From CAVSNH01 sp963729275 (GTDB lineage Bacteria; Actinomycetota; Acidimicrobiia; Acidimicrobiales; RAAP-2), in contig CAVSNH010000001.1 of assembly GCA_963729275.1 (NCBI GenBank), positions 92,357 through 156,356 of the forward strand: 64,000 nucleotides of DNA. The letters run 5' to 3'. Of this stretch, positions 10,025 through 19,215 are shown piece after piece; the stretch's first letter is position 1; every line of letters starts with the position of its first letter. The translations under genes were made by a program, and so were the position numbers. Under the pieces are notes generated by a model. It worked only from the letters and a program-made list of their open reading frames with translations, searched no databases and was not told the origin of the DNA.

Positions 10025-10798
10025 TCAGGCGCCCGTCCAGTTGGGCTTGCGCTTCTCGGCGAAGGCGGTCGCCCCCTCCATGGCGTCCTTCGAGCTGAAC
10101 ACATCCGAGAAGGCGGCGTTGTTGACCTCCCAGCCCTGGGAGTCGGGGAGCTCGCCGGCCACCTTCATGACCCGCTTGGACGCCCGCACGGCGAGCGGAG
10201 CGTTGTCGGCGATGAGCTCGCCCAGGGCCAACGCCTCGTCCATGAGGCGCTCGGCCGGTACCACCCGGTTGATGAGACCGATGTCGAAGGCGCGTTGGGC
10301 GGAGATGGCTTCACCGGTGAGGGCGAGCTCGAGAGCGAGGGCGGTCGGGATGCGCTTGGGCAGGCGGATGAGCGCGCCCGCTCCGGCGAAGAGCCCCCGC
10401 TTGACCTCGGGGATGCCGAAGGTCGCGCCCTCCACCGCCACCACCAGGTCACAGGCCAGCATGATCTCGCAACCCCCAGCCAGAGCGTGCCCGTTCACGG
10501 CGGCGATGATCGGCTTGTCGAAGATTCGCTGGGTGAGTCCGGCGAATCCCCCGTTGGCCCCCATGATGTCGCCGGCCTCGCCGGCGGCGAATGCCTTCAA
10601 GTCCATCCCGGCGCTGAACGCCTTGTCGCCGGCACCGGTGACCACGACCACCCGACACCCGTCGTCGGTGGCCAGCGCGTCGAGGGCAGCCGACATCTCC
10701 CGGGACACGGCGCCGTTGATGGCGTTGCGCGCCTCGGGACGGTTGATGGTCAGTACCTCGACCTGGCCGTGACGCTCACGGATGACTTCGTCGGACAT
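10025..10798 (-). CDS. enoyl-CoA hydratase/isomerase family protein
   Basis: A 257-residue crotonase. The oxyanion-hole segments are AFSAGMDLKAF and the later NGHALAGGCEIMLACDL. The FGIPEVKRGLFAGAGALIRLP region is typical, with glutamate at one of the catalytic positions. It adds water to trans-2-enoyl-CoA or isomerises acyl-CoAs. The ATG at 10798 follows GAGGGAGCCCTC. The adjacent thiolase-like gene upstream suggests a shared beta-oxidation role. The exact chain or ring substrate is unknown. Confidence 0.9.
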   Translation of the reverse strand: MSDEVIRERHGQVEVLTINRPEARNAINGAVSREMSAALDALATDDGCRVVVVTGAGDKAFSAGMDLKAFAAGEAGDIMGANGGFAGLTQRIFDKPIIAAVNGHALAGGCEIMLACDLVVAVEGATFGIPEVKRGLFAGAGALIRLPKRIPTALALELALTGEAISAQRAFDIGLINRVVPAERLMDEALALGELIADNAPLAVRASKRVMKVAGELPDSQGWEVNNAAFSDVFSSKDAMEGATAFAEKRKPNWTGA

Positions 10799-10866
10799 GA
10801 GGGCTCCCTCATCGTGGCTCGGATGACGGCAAGCTCGGGCAACCGGTCGGTGCTCGACGCTCCCGG

Positions 10867-12417
10867 TCAGGGCAGACGGTAGCGCGGTGGCCCGGGTTGG
10901 ACGAGAAGGTCGGTTCCCACCAGACCGGGGACGTCGCGCCCTCCGACCTCGTCGAGAACGTGCTCGTCGATGGGGCTCACGGCCATCTGCCGACCGTCGG
11001 GCAGGCGGACGATGGCCGGTGCGGCGGTGGCCGGCCCGATGCCGTCGTCGCCGTTACCTCCTCGCACCACCGTGGCCGCCACGACCACGGCCGTCGTCGG
11101 CTCCTCGACCTCGAGCGCCATAGGGGTGGCCGTGGCGTCGATGGCCTCCTGCGCTGCCGCCGTGTCCCCCCGGCGGAATCCACCGGGGGGCGGCTCGGTG
11201 GCGTAGAGCCCGAGGGCGTGCTTGGTGATGAACCAACCGAGACCCGTGGCCAAACCGAACCGCGGCTGGTTGCCGTCGCCCGTGGACTCGTCGCGCAACC
11301 GGTCGGTGAGGGTGGCCACGGCGTGGGTGGTGTAGTTGTTACCGGGACCGCCGAAGTAGGGCAAGCCGCCGGTCACCGTCAGGCCGCGCCGGTCGTCGGC
11401 GGCCAGCCCCAGGGCGTCGGCAGCCGCCTCGACGGCCGACGGGAAGCAGGAGTAGAGGTCGATCAGCCCGAGGTCGTCGATGTCGACATAGCCATCGGAG
11501 CCGGCTGCCGCACCGGCGGCTGCGAACAGCGCCCGGCCGGCCGCGGCAATGGCCGGCGAACGCCCGGGCTCGGGCCGGCTGGCCGGAAAGTAGACGTCGT
11601 TGGCCTCGGCACCGGCCCACACGAACACGGCCCGGTCGGACACCCCGGCCTTCTCGGCGGCAGCCAGCGAGCACACGATGAGCGCCGCTCCTTGGTCCGA
11701 TCCCAGGAAGGCGGCCATGCGCTTGGTGTAGGGCTCGGCCACCACCCGGTTGTCGGGCGAGGGGGTGGCAATGGACTCGGCCGAGTAGCGCTCCGGGAAC
11801 CAGGCGAAGGGATTGGCCGCGGCCACCTCGGTGAACGGGGCCAGGAGCGCGCCCATGGCCTGGCGATGACGGGGCCCGTCGTGACCGGCGGCGGCGGCGA
11901 TGGCGCTTTCGAGCATGGGATAGATGTGGACGGGGAGGATGAGCCCGATGGCTCCTTCGGCCGGCCCGAGCCCCGAGCGGTCGTCACCCACCACCGGATC
12001 GGCCGGCAAGTCCGGTTCGGCGCTGCGTCGCGGTTCGCCGGCGGCCCGGCGGGCCCGTGACGACCGCAGGGCTTCGGCACCGACGATGAGGGTGGCCGAC
12101 AGCTCACCGGCGGCGATGGCCGACGCCGCCCGGTTGACCAGCCATTGCGGCGTGTTGCCGCCGATGGTCGACACCTCGCAGCCGGGGCTGGCCAGCCCCA
12201 GGTGTGTGGCCAGTTGCGACGCGGGGGCGGGCCCGACATGGCCGAGCGGTCGCACGACCGAGACCCGTTGGATGGCCTGGCGCAGGGCGGGCACGTGCGA
12301 GAGGGCTGCCTCAGCCGCCCGGACGATGAGGTCCATCGGCGTGACCAGGGCGTCGCGCTCGATCGACTGACCGGCGGCGATGACGACGGGGAGGCGGTCG
12401 GGGTCGCGGGAGGTCAT
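10867..12417 (-). CDS. thiolase-like acetyl-CoA acetyltransferase family protein
   Basis: A 516-residue member of the thiolase superfamily of the larger actinobacterial class often annotated acetyl-CoA acetyltransferase. It begins LPVVIAAGQSIERD, the standard first strand, and carries VSTIGGNTPQWLVNRAASAI where the active-site segment sits. The position normally holding the nucleophilic Cys reads as GGNTPQ, so classical thiolase chemistry is doubtful. The C-terminal FGGPGNNYTTHAVATL and the appended domain (VVVAATVVRGGN) resemble SCP-x/DUF-type thiolases with an added OB-like domain. The ATG at 12417 was chosen because the upstream extension has no family pattern. It is divergent from the GH1 gene. 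Confidence 0.75.
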   Translation of the reverse strand: MTSRDPDRLPVVIAAGQSIERDALVTPMDLIVRAAEAALSHVPALRQAIQRVSVVRPLGHVGPAPASQLATHLGLASPGCEVSTIGGNTPQWLVNRAASAIAAGELSATLIVGAEALRSSRARRAAGEPRRSAEPDLPADPVVGDDRSGLGPAEGAIGLILPVHIYPMLESAIAAAAGHDGPRHRQAMGALLAPFTEVAAANPFAWFPERYSAESIATPSPDNRVVAEPYTKRMAAFLGSDQGAALIVCSLAAAEKAGVSDRAVFVWAGAEANDVYFPASRPEPGRSPAIAAAGRALFAAAGAAAGSDGYVDIDDLGLIDLYSCFPSAVEAAADALGLAADDRRGLTVTGGLPYFGGPGNNYTTHAVATLTDRLRDESTGDGNQPRFGLATGLGWFITKHALGLYATEPPPGGFRRGDTAAAQEAIDATATPMALEVEEPTTAVVVAATVVRGGNGDDGIGPATAAPAIVRLPDGRQMAVSPIDEHVLDEVGGRDVPGLVGTDLLVQPGPPRYRLP

Positions 12418-12529
12418 CACGGGTCGGCGACGGTAGGGACCCGTCGACGACGGCAAGGTAGCATCGGCGGTCGGCGGACAAGGGTGGCGGTGGGCGTATG
12501 AGGTCGGCTCTCTGCGCCACCCACCCGGG

Positions 12530-14059
12530 ATGACGGACGTCGATCGGCGCGAAGGAAGGAAGACGGCGACGGTGGCGATCCAGGCGGGCACTCGTGACGT
12601 ACCGGCGCGAGGTGCCGCATCTGCGCCCCTTTCCCCCGAGTTCCTCTTCGGGGTGGCGACCGCCGGCTTCCAGGTCGAGGGCGGTTACAACCGGACCGGT
12701 CAGCCGGCCAACAACTGGTTGGCGTGGGAGCAAGTCGGGCGGGTGGCGCCGTCGGGCAACGCCGTCGGCTTCTGGGACCGGCCCGAGCAAGCCCTCGACC
12801 GTGCTGCCGAACTCGGGTGCAACAGCTTCCGCTTCAGCGTCGAATGGGCCCGCGTCTTTCCGGAGGACGGCACTCCCGACAAGGAAGCCCTGATCCGCTA
12901 CGCAGCCATCGTCGACGGCTGCCTCGAACGCGACCTCACCCCCCTCGTTACCCTCCACCACTTCACCCACCCGGCATGGCTGGGCGAGCACTTCTGGCTA
13001 CGACCCGATGCCGCCGAGCGGTTCCGTGCCTGGGTGGAGATCGTGGTCGACTCCCTGGGTGACGGGGTCCGCCACTGGGTGACCATCAACGAGATCAACG
13101 TCCTCGCCCTCGGCTCCTGGGTGCTCGGCATGTTCCCTCCCGGCGGGTGGGGCGCCGTCCACGACATGCAGATGGCCGTCGACAGCTTGCTCACCGCCCA
13201 CGTGCGGGCCTACGAGGCCATTCACTCGGCCCAGCCCGATGCCACCGTGACGACCAACAACACCTGTCTCAGCCTCTACGAGTGCGACCGTCTGCTCATC
13301 GACCTGCTGATGTGCCGAAGTTGCGGGATCGAACGACGGGAGGTCGACGACTGGATCGACGAGCGCCGGGCCCGCCACGACTCGCTGCTGCCGGCGGGGA
13401 CGGCGAGAGAGCGAATGGCCCGTCGGTTCAGTGCCTGGCGCTCGGCTTACGGGAGATCGTGGCGGCCCGGCGCCGTTCCCCGGCGCGTCCTCGACGCCGT
13501 CTACGACAGCCCCTACGAACGCACCCTCGACGCCCTCGGCCTCGACTTCTACCAGCCCATGGTGGGCGATCACTTCCGCCTGCCGGGCCATCGCACGGCC
13601 GGCGGGCGTTCTCCCCAGCCGAGTCGGGCGCTATGGGACGACCCCCCCGACCCCGACGGCCTCCGCCGCTGGCTCGGCATCCAGCACTCCCTCGTGCCGG
13701 GCCTTCCGCTGTGGATCGTCGAGAACGGCCTGTGCAACCGGGTGGTGAACGGGCGCTCCTACCCGCGCGTCGACGGGTGGAACCGGCCCCGCTACCTGCG
13801 CGCCAACATCGCGGCCGTGATGGAGGCGGTCGATCAGGGGGTGCCGGTCACCGGTTACTGGCACTGGTCGCTCGTCGACAATTACGAGTGGGGCTCCTAT
13901 GAGCCCCGGTTCGGCCTCTACGGCATCGATCGCGACCGCGGCGAGCACGGCACCGAATGGATGACGACGGACGCCATGGGGGCCGACTCGGCCGGCGCCT
14001 ACCGCGACATCATCGCCGGGCTGCGGCGGGGCGACCGTTCGGTCCTCGACTCGGGCTGA
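12530..14059 (+). CDS. glycoside hydrolase family 1 (beta-glucosidase-like)
   Basis: A 509-residue (beta/alpha)8 glycosidase. It opens with FLFGVATAGFQVEGG, the family 1 entry motif. The acid/base Glu is residue 188 in TINEIN and the nucleophile Glu is residue 398 in IVENG. YWHWSLVDNYEWG near the end lines the glycone site. The usual TxNEP reads NEI here, so the residue after the acid/base is changed. No signal peptide is seen, so a cytoplasmic enzyme acting on beta-linked disaccharides or glycosides is likely. The N-terminal 30 residues before SPEFLFG may be over-extended. Confidence 0.88.
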   Translation: MTDVDRREGRKTATVAIQAGTRDVPARGAASAPLSPEFLFGVATAGFQVEGGYNRTGQPANNWLAWEQVGRVAPSGNAVGFWDRPEQALDRAAELGCNSFRFSVEWARVFPEDGTPDKEALIRYAAIVDGCLERDLTPLVTLHHFTHPAWLGEHFWLRPDAAERFRAWVEIVVDSLGDGVRHWVTINEINVLALGSWVLGMFPPGGWGAVHDMQMAVDSLLTAHVRAYEAIHSAQPDATVTTNNTCLSLYECDRLLIDLLMCRSCGIERREVDDWIDERRARHDSLLPAGTARERMARRFSAWRSAYGRSWRPGAVPRRVLDAVYDSPYERTLDALGLDFYQPMVGDHFRLPGHRTAGGRSPQPSRALWDDPPDPDGLRRWLGIQHSLVPGLPLWIVENGLCNRVVNGRSYPRVDGWNRPRYLRANIAAVMEAVDQGVPVTGYWHWSLVDNYEWGSYEPRFGLYGIDRDRGEHGTEWMTTDAMGADSAGAYRDIIAGLRRGDRSVLDSG

Positions 14060-14117
14060 GCGTCCCCCGTCTCTGACCGGAGAGCCTGCCCGTCGGCCGA
14101 CCCCGGTGGTCAGCGGG

Positions 14118-15080
14118 TCAGGCCCGGGCCAGGTCGGCGAGCACCCGCTCGGCCTGTTCCACGATCTGGGTGACCAGGATGCCGGCCGGGACGAGGTCGT
14201 CGATGCCCCCCACCCCCTGCCCGGAGGGATAGCACTCCATGTCGGGGTGCACACCCTGGGTGTCCGGACCGCCCCCCAAGTGGAAGGCGCCATCGTTCAT
14301 CGAGCGGCCGATCTGGGCCGGGAAGGGCTGGAGCTCCTCGGGGTGGTCCTCGAAGTAGGCCGTGTAGTTGTTGCGCACGACGCGCATGGTCTTCCCGGAG
14401 AAGGCCCGGCTGATGGTGGTGCCGTCCTCGGGCGTCTCGACCAGCGCCTCCTTGTAACCCGTCACCCCCCGCGCCTCGGGGGTGGCGATGAAGCGGGTGC
14501 CCATCCACACCCCGTCCGCCCCGAGGGCGAGGGAGGCGGCCAGCCCGCGTCCGTCGAAGAGCCCGCCGGCTGCCACCACCGGGATCCGGTCACCGACGGC
14601 GTCGACGATCTGGGGGACGAGCGGCATGGTGGCCACGAGGCCGGTGTGGCCGCCGGCCTCGGTTCCCTGGGCCACCACGATGTCGCACCCGGCATCGAGC
14701 GCCCGCCTGGCGTGGGCGACCTTGCCGCACATGTTGACCACCAGCACGCCGTGGCGGTGGCAGAGGTCGACGGCCTCGGCCGGGACACCCAGGCCGGCCA
14801 CGAACACGGACGCCCCACCTTCGATGACCTGCTCGACCTGGCTTGGAAGGTCGCCGGGCATGGCCGTGAGGAGGTCGACGCCGAAGGGCTTGTCGGTTCG
14901 CTTCCGCACTTCGGCGATCTCGGCCACCATCCGCTCGTTGCTCATGGTCGAGGCGCCGAGGCAGCCGAAGCCGCCGGCCTCGGACACGGCGACCACCACG
15001 TCGGCGTAGGAGACGCCGCCCATGCCGGCCAACATCACCGGATGCTCGATGCCGAGGATCTCGGTCAGCCTGGTCTTCAT
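14118..15080 (-). CDS. nitronate monooxygenase-like FMN protein
   Basis: A 320-residue TIM-barrel of the nitronate monooxygenase (2-nitropropane dioxygenase) family. It shows the N-terminal EHPVMLAGMGGVSYADVV, the phosphate-binding GTEAGGHTG with the His-Thr-Gly of the family, and VVAAGGLFDGRGLAASLALGADG for FMN binding. Family members oxidise alkyl nitronates, but many actinobacterial paralogs sit in steroid or fatty-acid clusters and may be enoyl reductases or oxidases. The ATG at 15080 is seven bases after GGAGGAG and is preferred over the GTG just before it. A second paralog, ipdC, lies at 49056. Confidence 0.85.
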   Translation of the reverse strand: MKTRLTEILGIEHPVMLAGMGGVSYADVVVAVSEAGGFGCLGASTMSNERMVAEIAEVRKRTDKPFGVDLLTAMPGDLPSQVEQVIEGGASVFVAGLGVPAEAVDLCHRHGVLVVNMCGKVAHARRALDAGCDIVVAQGTEAGGHTGLVATMPLVPQIVDAVGDRIPVVAAGGLFDGRGLAASLALGADGVWMGTRFIATPEARGVTGYKEALVETPEDGTTISRAFSGKTMRVVRNNYTAYFEDHPEELQPFPAQIGRSMNDGAFHLGGGPDTQGVHPDMECYPSGQGVGGIDDLVPAGILVTQIVEQAERVLADLARA

Positions 15081-15351
15081 CACCTGTCTCCTCCGCAGCC
15101 ACCCCTTGTCGGGCTTACCTTAGACAGGTGAGGGTCGATTCGGTCCTGCCGCCGGATCGTCGGCACTGGCCGAAGGACAGGTTGCCGGTCGGGTTGGTCA
15201 CCACTCTGCTTCGGTCGCGGCGGTCAGCTCCGATCCGTGCAGGTCTGTCACGCGGGTCCGTTCGACAGCCCCGGCGCGCGCCGTCACGCCCAACGTGCGA
15301 CAGCGCGCCGTCAGGTTGTCGTTTCGCGGTGTGGACGTGAGCGATGCAGCA

Positions 15352-15390
15352 TGGACGGCATGCGTGGACGGCATGCGTGGACGGCATGCG
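15352..15390. repeat. 13-base tandem repeat, three perfect copies
   Basis: TGGACGGCATGCG occurs three times head to tail in the spacer after the MFS gene stop. Each copy contains the palindrome GCATGC. No coding role is apparent. Confidence 0.9.
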
Positions 15391-15405
15391 GTGTGACCAA
15401 CTGTG

Positions 15406-17079
15406 TCAGCGACGCATGGCCGATTCCGAAGCTACGACCCGCTCGGCATCGTCCGGGATGATCGCCCCGTCGGTGGTTGTCACCGGGGGAATGACCAACG
15501 CCTCCTCCAGGCTGATACTCGGCACGAAGTCGCGCTGGCGCACGAGCGCCAGTGCGGCGAGCCCACCGACTGCCGCCACCACCGTGGAGATGGTCATCAG
15601 ATGGTTGAAGGTGCTGGTGAACCCCGTCCGGTAGGCGCTGAGGAGCGCATGCCGGGCAACACCGGTTCGAAGGTTGGCGGCGGTTTGACGCACCAGGCCC
15701 TGTGAGATGGCCGTCGACACGCGAGCTCCGAGGTGCAGAACTTGTCGGCCGGCAACGCTGCCGTTGAGAGCGTCGATGGTGGCCGGCCGGATCTGGGCCA
15801 GGAACACCGCGCCCAGCGCGGCGATGCCAGTGGCCAAGCCGACCTGCCGGAAGGTGCTCGACGTCCCTGAGGCCATACCGCTTTGCTCGGGGGGCACGAC
15901 CGAGACGGTGGCCGAGGCGATGATGGTGTTGGCCACACCGACGCCCACGCCGGCCACGATGAATCCCGGCAGCAGGACGTTCCATGATGAGTCGGGGCGG
16001 GTCCTGGTCATGAGCTCGCACCCGAGGGCCACGAGCAGGAGGCCGAGGCCGAGCAGGTAGCGCGACCGGACGGCGACCGATAGGCGTCCGGCCAGGGGGG
16101 CCACACCGAACGCCACCACGGTGATGGGCAGCAGGCGGATGCCGGTGCCGATGGGGCTCAACCCCAGGACCTCCTGAAGGTAGAGCGTGATGTAGAGGAA
16201 CATGCCGAAGATGGAGGCCGACAGAGCGAAGGCGGCGATGGACACGCCGGACATGGCCGGTCGCCGGAAGAGCGAAAGGTCGAGCATGGGGTCCCGCAGC
16301 CCCGCAGCCGCATGACGGTGGCGGTGCATGCGCCGCACACGCCCGAGTCGCCACTCGGTCACGAGGAAGACGGTCATGAGAAGCCCCGACCCCACGAGCA
16401 GGCTCACGATGGTCGAGCTTCTCCAGCCGAGGGCATTTGCCCGGACCAATGCGTAGACGAGCATGAAGAGAGAGGTGGCGAAGGAGACGAGCCCGACCCA
16501 GTCGATCCGCCGCTTGACGATGAACCGCACCTCGTCGACCTTGGTCAGGGCAAGGGCAATGGCCATGACACCGAGCGGCACGTTGAGGAAGAAGATCCAG
16601 CGCCAGTTGATGCCGCTCGTGATGGCACCACCCACGAGCGGCCCCACCGCCACCGCGCCGCCCAGCACCGACCCGTAGATACCGAAGGCGATCCCCCGTT
16701 CTCGACCGGAGAAGGCCAGCGCCAGGAGGGCGAGCCCGGTGGCGAACAGCATCGCTGCTCCGAGGCCTTGGGCGCCGCGGGACACGATCAGCATGGAGGG
16801 TGACCGGGCCAGTCCACAGGCCAGCGAGGAGAGAGTGAAGACAGCGAGACCCACGACATAGAGACCACGGCGTCCGAACAGGTCGCCGAGCACGCCCGAG
16901 ACGAGCAGGAACGAGGCCAGGGTCAGGGCGTAGGCGTCCAGCACCCACTGCAGGTCGGAGAACGTGGAGTGCAACGCGACCTGTATGGCGGGCAAGGCCA
17001 CGGTGACGACGGTGATGTCGAGCAGCAGCATGAACGTGCCGATGCAGACGACCAGCAACGTCCACCACCTGCGGTTCAC
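15406..17079 (-). CDS. MFS drug efflux transporter, DHA2 (14-helix) type
   Basis: A 557-residue integral membrane protein with about 14 hydrophobic helices, as in the EmrB/QacA group. Motif A is seen as GVLGDLFGRRGLYVVG after helix 2, and motif C-like sequence in LFATGLALLALAFSGRERG and GAVAVGPLVGGAI. These are proton-coupled exporters of drugs, dyes or metabolites. A basic loop (RRMHRHRHAAAG) lies between the halves. The GTG at 17079 follows AGGTGAG. It is a single gene with no adjacent regulator that clearly belongs to it. The substrate cannot be inferred. Confidence 0.9.
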   Translation of the reverse strand: MNRRWWTLLVVCIGTFMLLLDITVVTVALPAIQVALHSTFSDLQWVLDAYALTLASFLLVSGVLGDLFGRRGLYVVGLAVFTLSSLACGLARSPSMLIVSRGAQGLGAAMLFATGLALLALAFSGRERGIAFGIYGSVLGGAVAVGPLVGGAITSGINWRWIFFLNVPLGVMAIALALTKVDEVRFIVKRRIDWVGLVSFATSLFMLVYALVRANALGWRSSTIVSLLVGSGLLMTVFLVTEWRLGRVRRMHRHRHAAAGLRDPMLDLSLFRRPAMSGVSIAAFALSASIFGMFLYITLYLQEVLGLSPIGTGIRLLPITVVAFGVAPLAGRLSVAVRSRYLLGLGLLLVALGCELMTRTRPDSSWNVLLPGFIVAGVGVGVANTIIASATVSVVPPEQSGMASGTSSTFRQVGLATGIAALGAVFLAQIRPATIDALNGSVAGRQVLHLGARVSTAISQGLVRQTAANLRTGVARHALLSAYRTGFTSTFNHLMTISTVVAAVGGLAALALVRQRDFVPSISLEEALVIPPVTTTDGAIIPDDAERVVASESAMRR

Positions 17080-17233
17080 ACCATCTCACCTCGGTCCGGC
17101 TCGATCTTCGCGCCGACAGCGCACCGGGGCTCGTGTCGCGGCCGCCGACGGGGTCGGTCCGTGAGGACGGCCTCGACTGTATCGACGAGGCTCCTGGTCA
17201 ACGGGGACCCCCGGGAGCCGCCGAACCACGACG

Positions 17234-17301
17234 TGTCAGGGGCTCGTCCGACTCGTCAGGGCTCGTCAGGTCTCGCGTGGCTCGTCGGGGCTCGTCGAGG
17301 T
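17234..17301. repeat. imperfect GGGCTCGTC direct repeats
   Basis: Just past the ABC permease stop, GGGGCTCGTC-like units recur about five times in 68 bases (GTCAGGGGCTCGTC, GTCAGGGCTCGTC, GTGGCTCGTC, GGGGCTCGTC). This looks like slippage-type duplication in non-coding DNA. Confidence 0.6.
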
Positions 17302-17313
17302 CGTGGCGCCCGG

Positions 17314-18153
17314 TCAGGTGATGTCGCGCCGGGTGAGGATGAAGGAGCCGATGGCCGCGAAGATCAGGCCATAGCCGAGCATGAGCAGGGCCCCCTCCCA
17401 CCACGAGAAGAGCCCGAAGCTCATCGCCCGCCCGCGGGTCACGCTGGCGGCGGCGCTGGCCGCACCGGTGGGCACCCAGCGATTGGCGGAGTGCACCAGG
17501 CCGACCAGGATGTTCTCGAGGATGAGGAACCACCCGAGCACCACGATGATGGCCGCCACCTGATTGGTGAGGATCGAGCCGACACCCACACCCAGGACGG
17601 CGAACAGGGCGAAGACGAGGACCATCCCCGGCACCACGGCCGGGAGCTGACGGGCCAGGGCGGAGAACGACCCTCCGCGGGCGACCAGGGTGAGACCGCC
17701 GCCGAGCAGGGTAACCGCCACCAAGACCAGGGCGAGGGCGGCACCTATCAGGGCGGCGCTGATCAGCTTGCCGGCCACCAACACGGGCCGGCGCGGTGTG
17801 ACCAGAAAGGAGGTCGTCACCGTCTTGTGCCGGAACTCGGTGGTCACCATCAGCGTCCCAAGCAGCAGGGCGAGGATATAGCAGGGCAGACCCGAGCCGA
17901 TGAGGTTGCGCAGCTGCTGGGTGGTGTGGGGGATCAGGTAGCCCGAGTTGCCGACCACCGCCCCACCCCCGGACGCTGAGCTGCTGCTGCCACCGCCGAA
18001 CCCGCCGCCGCTGCCGGCGTCCGGGCTGTTGTTCCGGGTGAGGAAGATGGTGAGGACGAACAGGGCGGTGACGATGAAGGCGATGGTGGCGAGCACCCAG
18101 GGGACGGCGGTGGTGCGGAGCTTGAGCCACTCGGCCCGGACGACGGCGATCAC
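17314..18153 (-). CDS. ABC-2 type transporter permease
   Basis: A 279-residue membrane protein: RAEWLKLRTTAVPW at the N-terminus (the usual ABC-2 opening), a helix, an exported Gly/Ser-rich loop (GSGGGFGGGSSSSASGGG), then five more helices including LVLVAVTLLGGGLTLVA and IIVVLGWFLILENILVGLV. TEFRHKTVTTSFLVTPRR is characteristic of bacterial ABC-2 permeases. The GTG at 18153 overlaps the stop of the ATPase gene (GTGA), so the pair is translationally coupled and forms one exporter. The cargo is unknown. Confidence 0.88.
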   Translation of the reverse strand: MIAVVRAEWLKLRTTAVPWVLATIAFIVTALFVLTIFLTRNNSPDAGSGGGFGGGSSSSASGGGAVVGNSGYLIPHTTQQLRNLIGSGLPCYILALLLGTLMVTTEFRHKTVTTSFLVTPRRPVLVAGKLISAALIGAALALVLVAVTLLGGGLTLVARGGSFSALARQLPAVVPGMVLVFALFAVLGVGVGSILTNQVAAIIVVLGWFLILENILVGLVHSANRWVPTGAASAAASVTRGRAMSFGLFSWWEGALLMLGYGLIFAAIGSFILTRRDIT

Positions 18154-19124
18154 GGCTGACCTCCGCCCGGCTGAGCCCGGTCGGCCTGGGCCGGCGGAGA
18201 CTGGTCGGCCTGGGCCGGATCGGGAGTGTCGAAGCCGTGGGTCAGGCGCAAGAAGACGTCCTCCAGCGTGTCCCCGGAGGGAGCGAGCTCGTAGAGGACG
18301 ACTTGGTGCTGGGCGGCGAAGGGGCCGAACCACTCCGGGGTGGCACCGTCGATGATCAGCGTGTCGGGGCCGTCCTGGCGGTAACCGGCCGGCACCTCGG
18401 CGAGCAGGGCGGTGAGGCGCTCGATCTCCGGCGTGCGGACGCGGAGGCCCGAGCGCGTCCCCTGCAGGTTGGCGAGGTCGGTCAGGGGAGCCTGGAGGAC
18501 GAGCCGGCCGTGGGAGATGATGACCACGTCGTCGACCGTCTCCTGCATCTCGGTCAGCAGGTGCGAGGACACGAGGACGGCCCGGCCGACCGAGGCTTGG
18601 TACCGCATGAAGGTCCGGAGCCACGAGATCCCCTGCGGGTCGAGGCCGTTGGACGGCTCGTCGAGGATGAGGACCTCGGGCTCGCCCAGCAGGGCGGTGG
18701 CCAGCTGCAGCCGTTGGCGCATGCCGAGGGAGAATTTGCCGACCCGCCGTCGCCCCTCGTCGCCCAGCCCCACGAGCTCGAGTGTCTCGCCGACCCGTTG
18801 GCGCGGGATCCCGGCGGCCATGGCCACCGCCCGCAGGTGGTCCTCAGCCCGTCGCGACGGATGGAAGCTGGTGGCCTCGAGCACGGCGCCCACGTGGTGA
18901 ATGGGGTGGTCGAGGTCGACGTAGCGCCGGCCGCCGAAGGTGGCCGACCCTTCGCTCGAACCGACCAGGCCGAGGAGGATGCGAAGCGTGGTGGTCTTCC
19001 CCGAGCCGTTGGGGCCGAGGAAACCGGTGACCCGGCCGGCGTTGACCTCGAAGCTCAGATCCGAGACGGCCTGGATGGGGCCGAATCGTTTTGAGAGTCG
19101 GGTGACCTCGATGGCCGTCGGCAC
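18150..19124 (-). CDS. ABC transporter ATP-binding protein
   Basis: A 324-residue ATPase. Walker A is GPNGSGKTT (about residue 38), the Q-loop region is HHVGAVLEAT, the signature is FSLGMRQRLQLA, Walker B is VLILDEPSNGLDP, and the switch His is in LVSSHLLTEMQ. This is the DRA/ABC-2 exporter class that partners permeases such as the one directly downstream. The last 30 residues are a Pro/Gln/Ala-rich tail. The GTG start at 19124 gives PTAIEVTRLSKRFG. The TetR gene upstream on the same strand is 91 bases away and could control the pair. Confidence 0.93.
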   Translation of the reverse strand: MPTAIEVTRLSKRFGPIQAVSDLSFEVNAGRVTGFLGPNGSGKTTTLRILLGLVGSSEGSATFGGRRYVDLDHPIHHVGAVLEATSFHPSRRAEDHLRAVAMAAGIPRQRVGETLELVGLGDEGRRRVGKFSLGMRQRLQLATALLGEPEVLILDEPSNGLDPQGISWLRTFMRYQASVGRAVLVSSHLLTEMQETVDDVVIISHGRLVLQAPLTDLANLQGTRSGLRVRTPEIERLTALLAEVPAGYRQDGPDTLIIDGATPEWFGPFAAQHQVVLYELAPSGDTLEDVFLRLTHGFDTPDPAQADQSPPAQADRAQPGGGQP

Positions 19125-19215
19125 CGACCGAACGTATCTCGGACCGGTGGGGGGAGTGCGGCACCGGTCGCCGGCCGGTGAGCAGTCCGGCGGGCGGCGC
19201 GGCTCTGGTGAGGGG

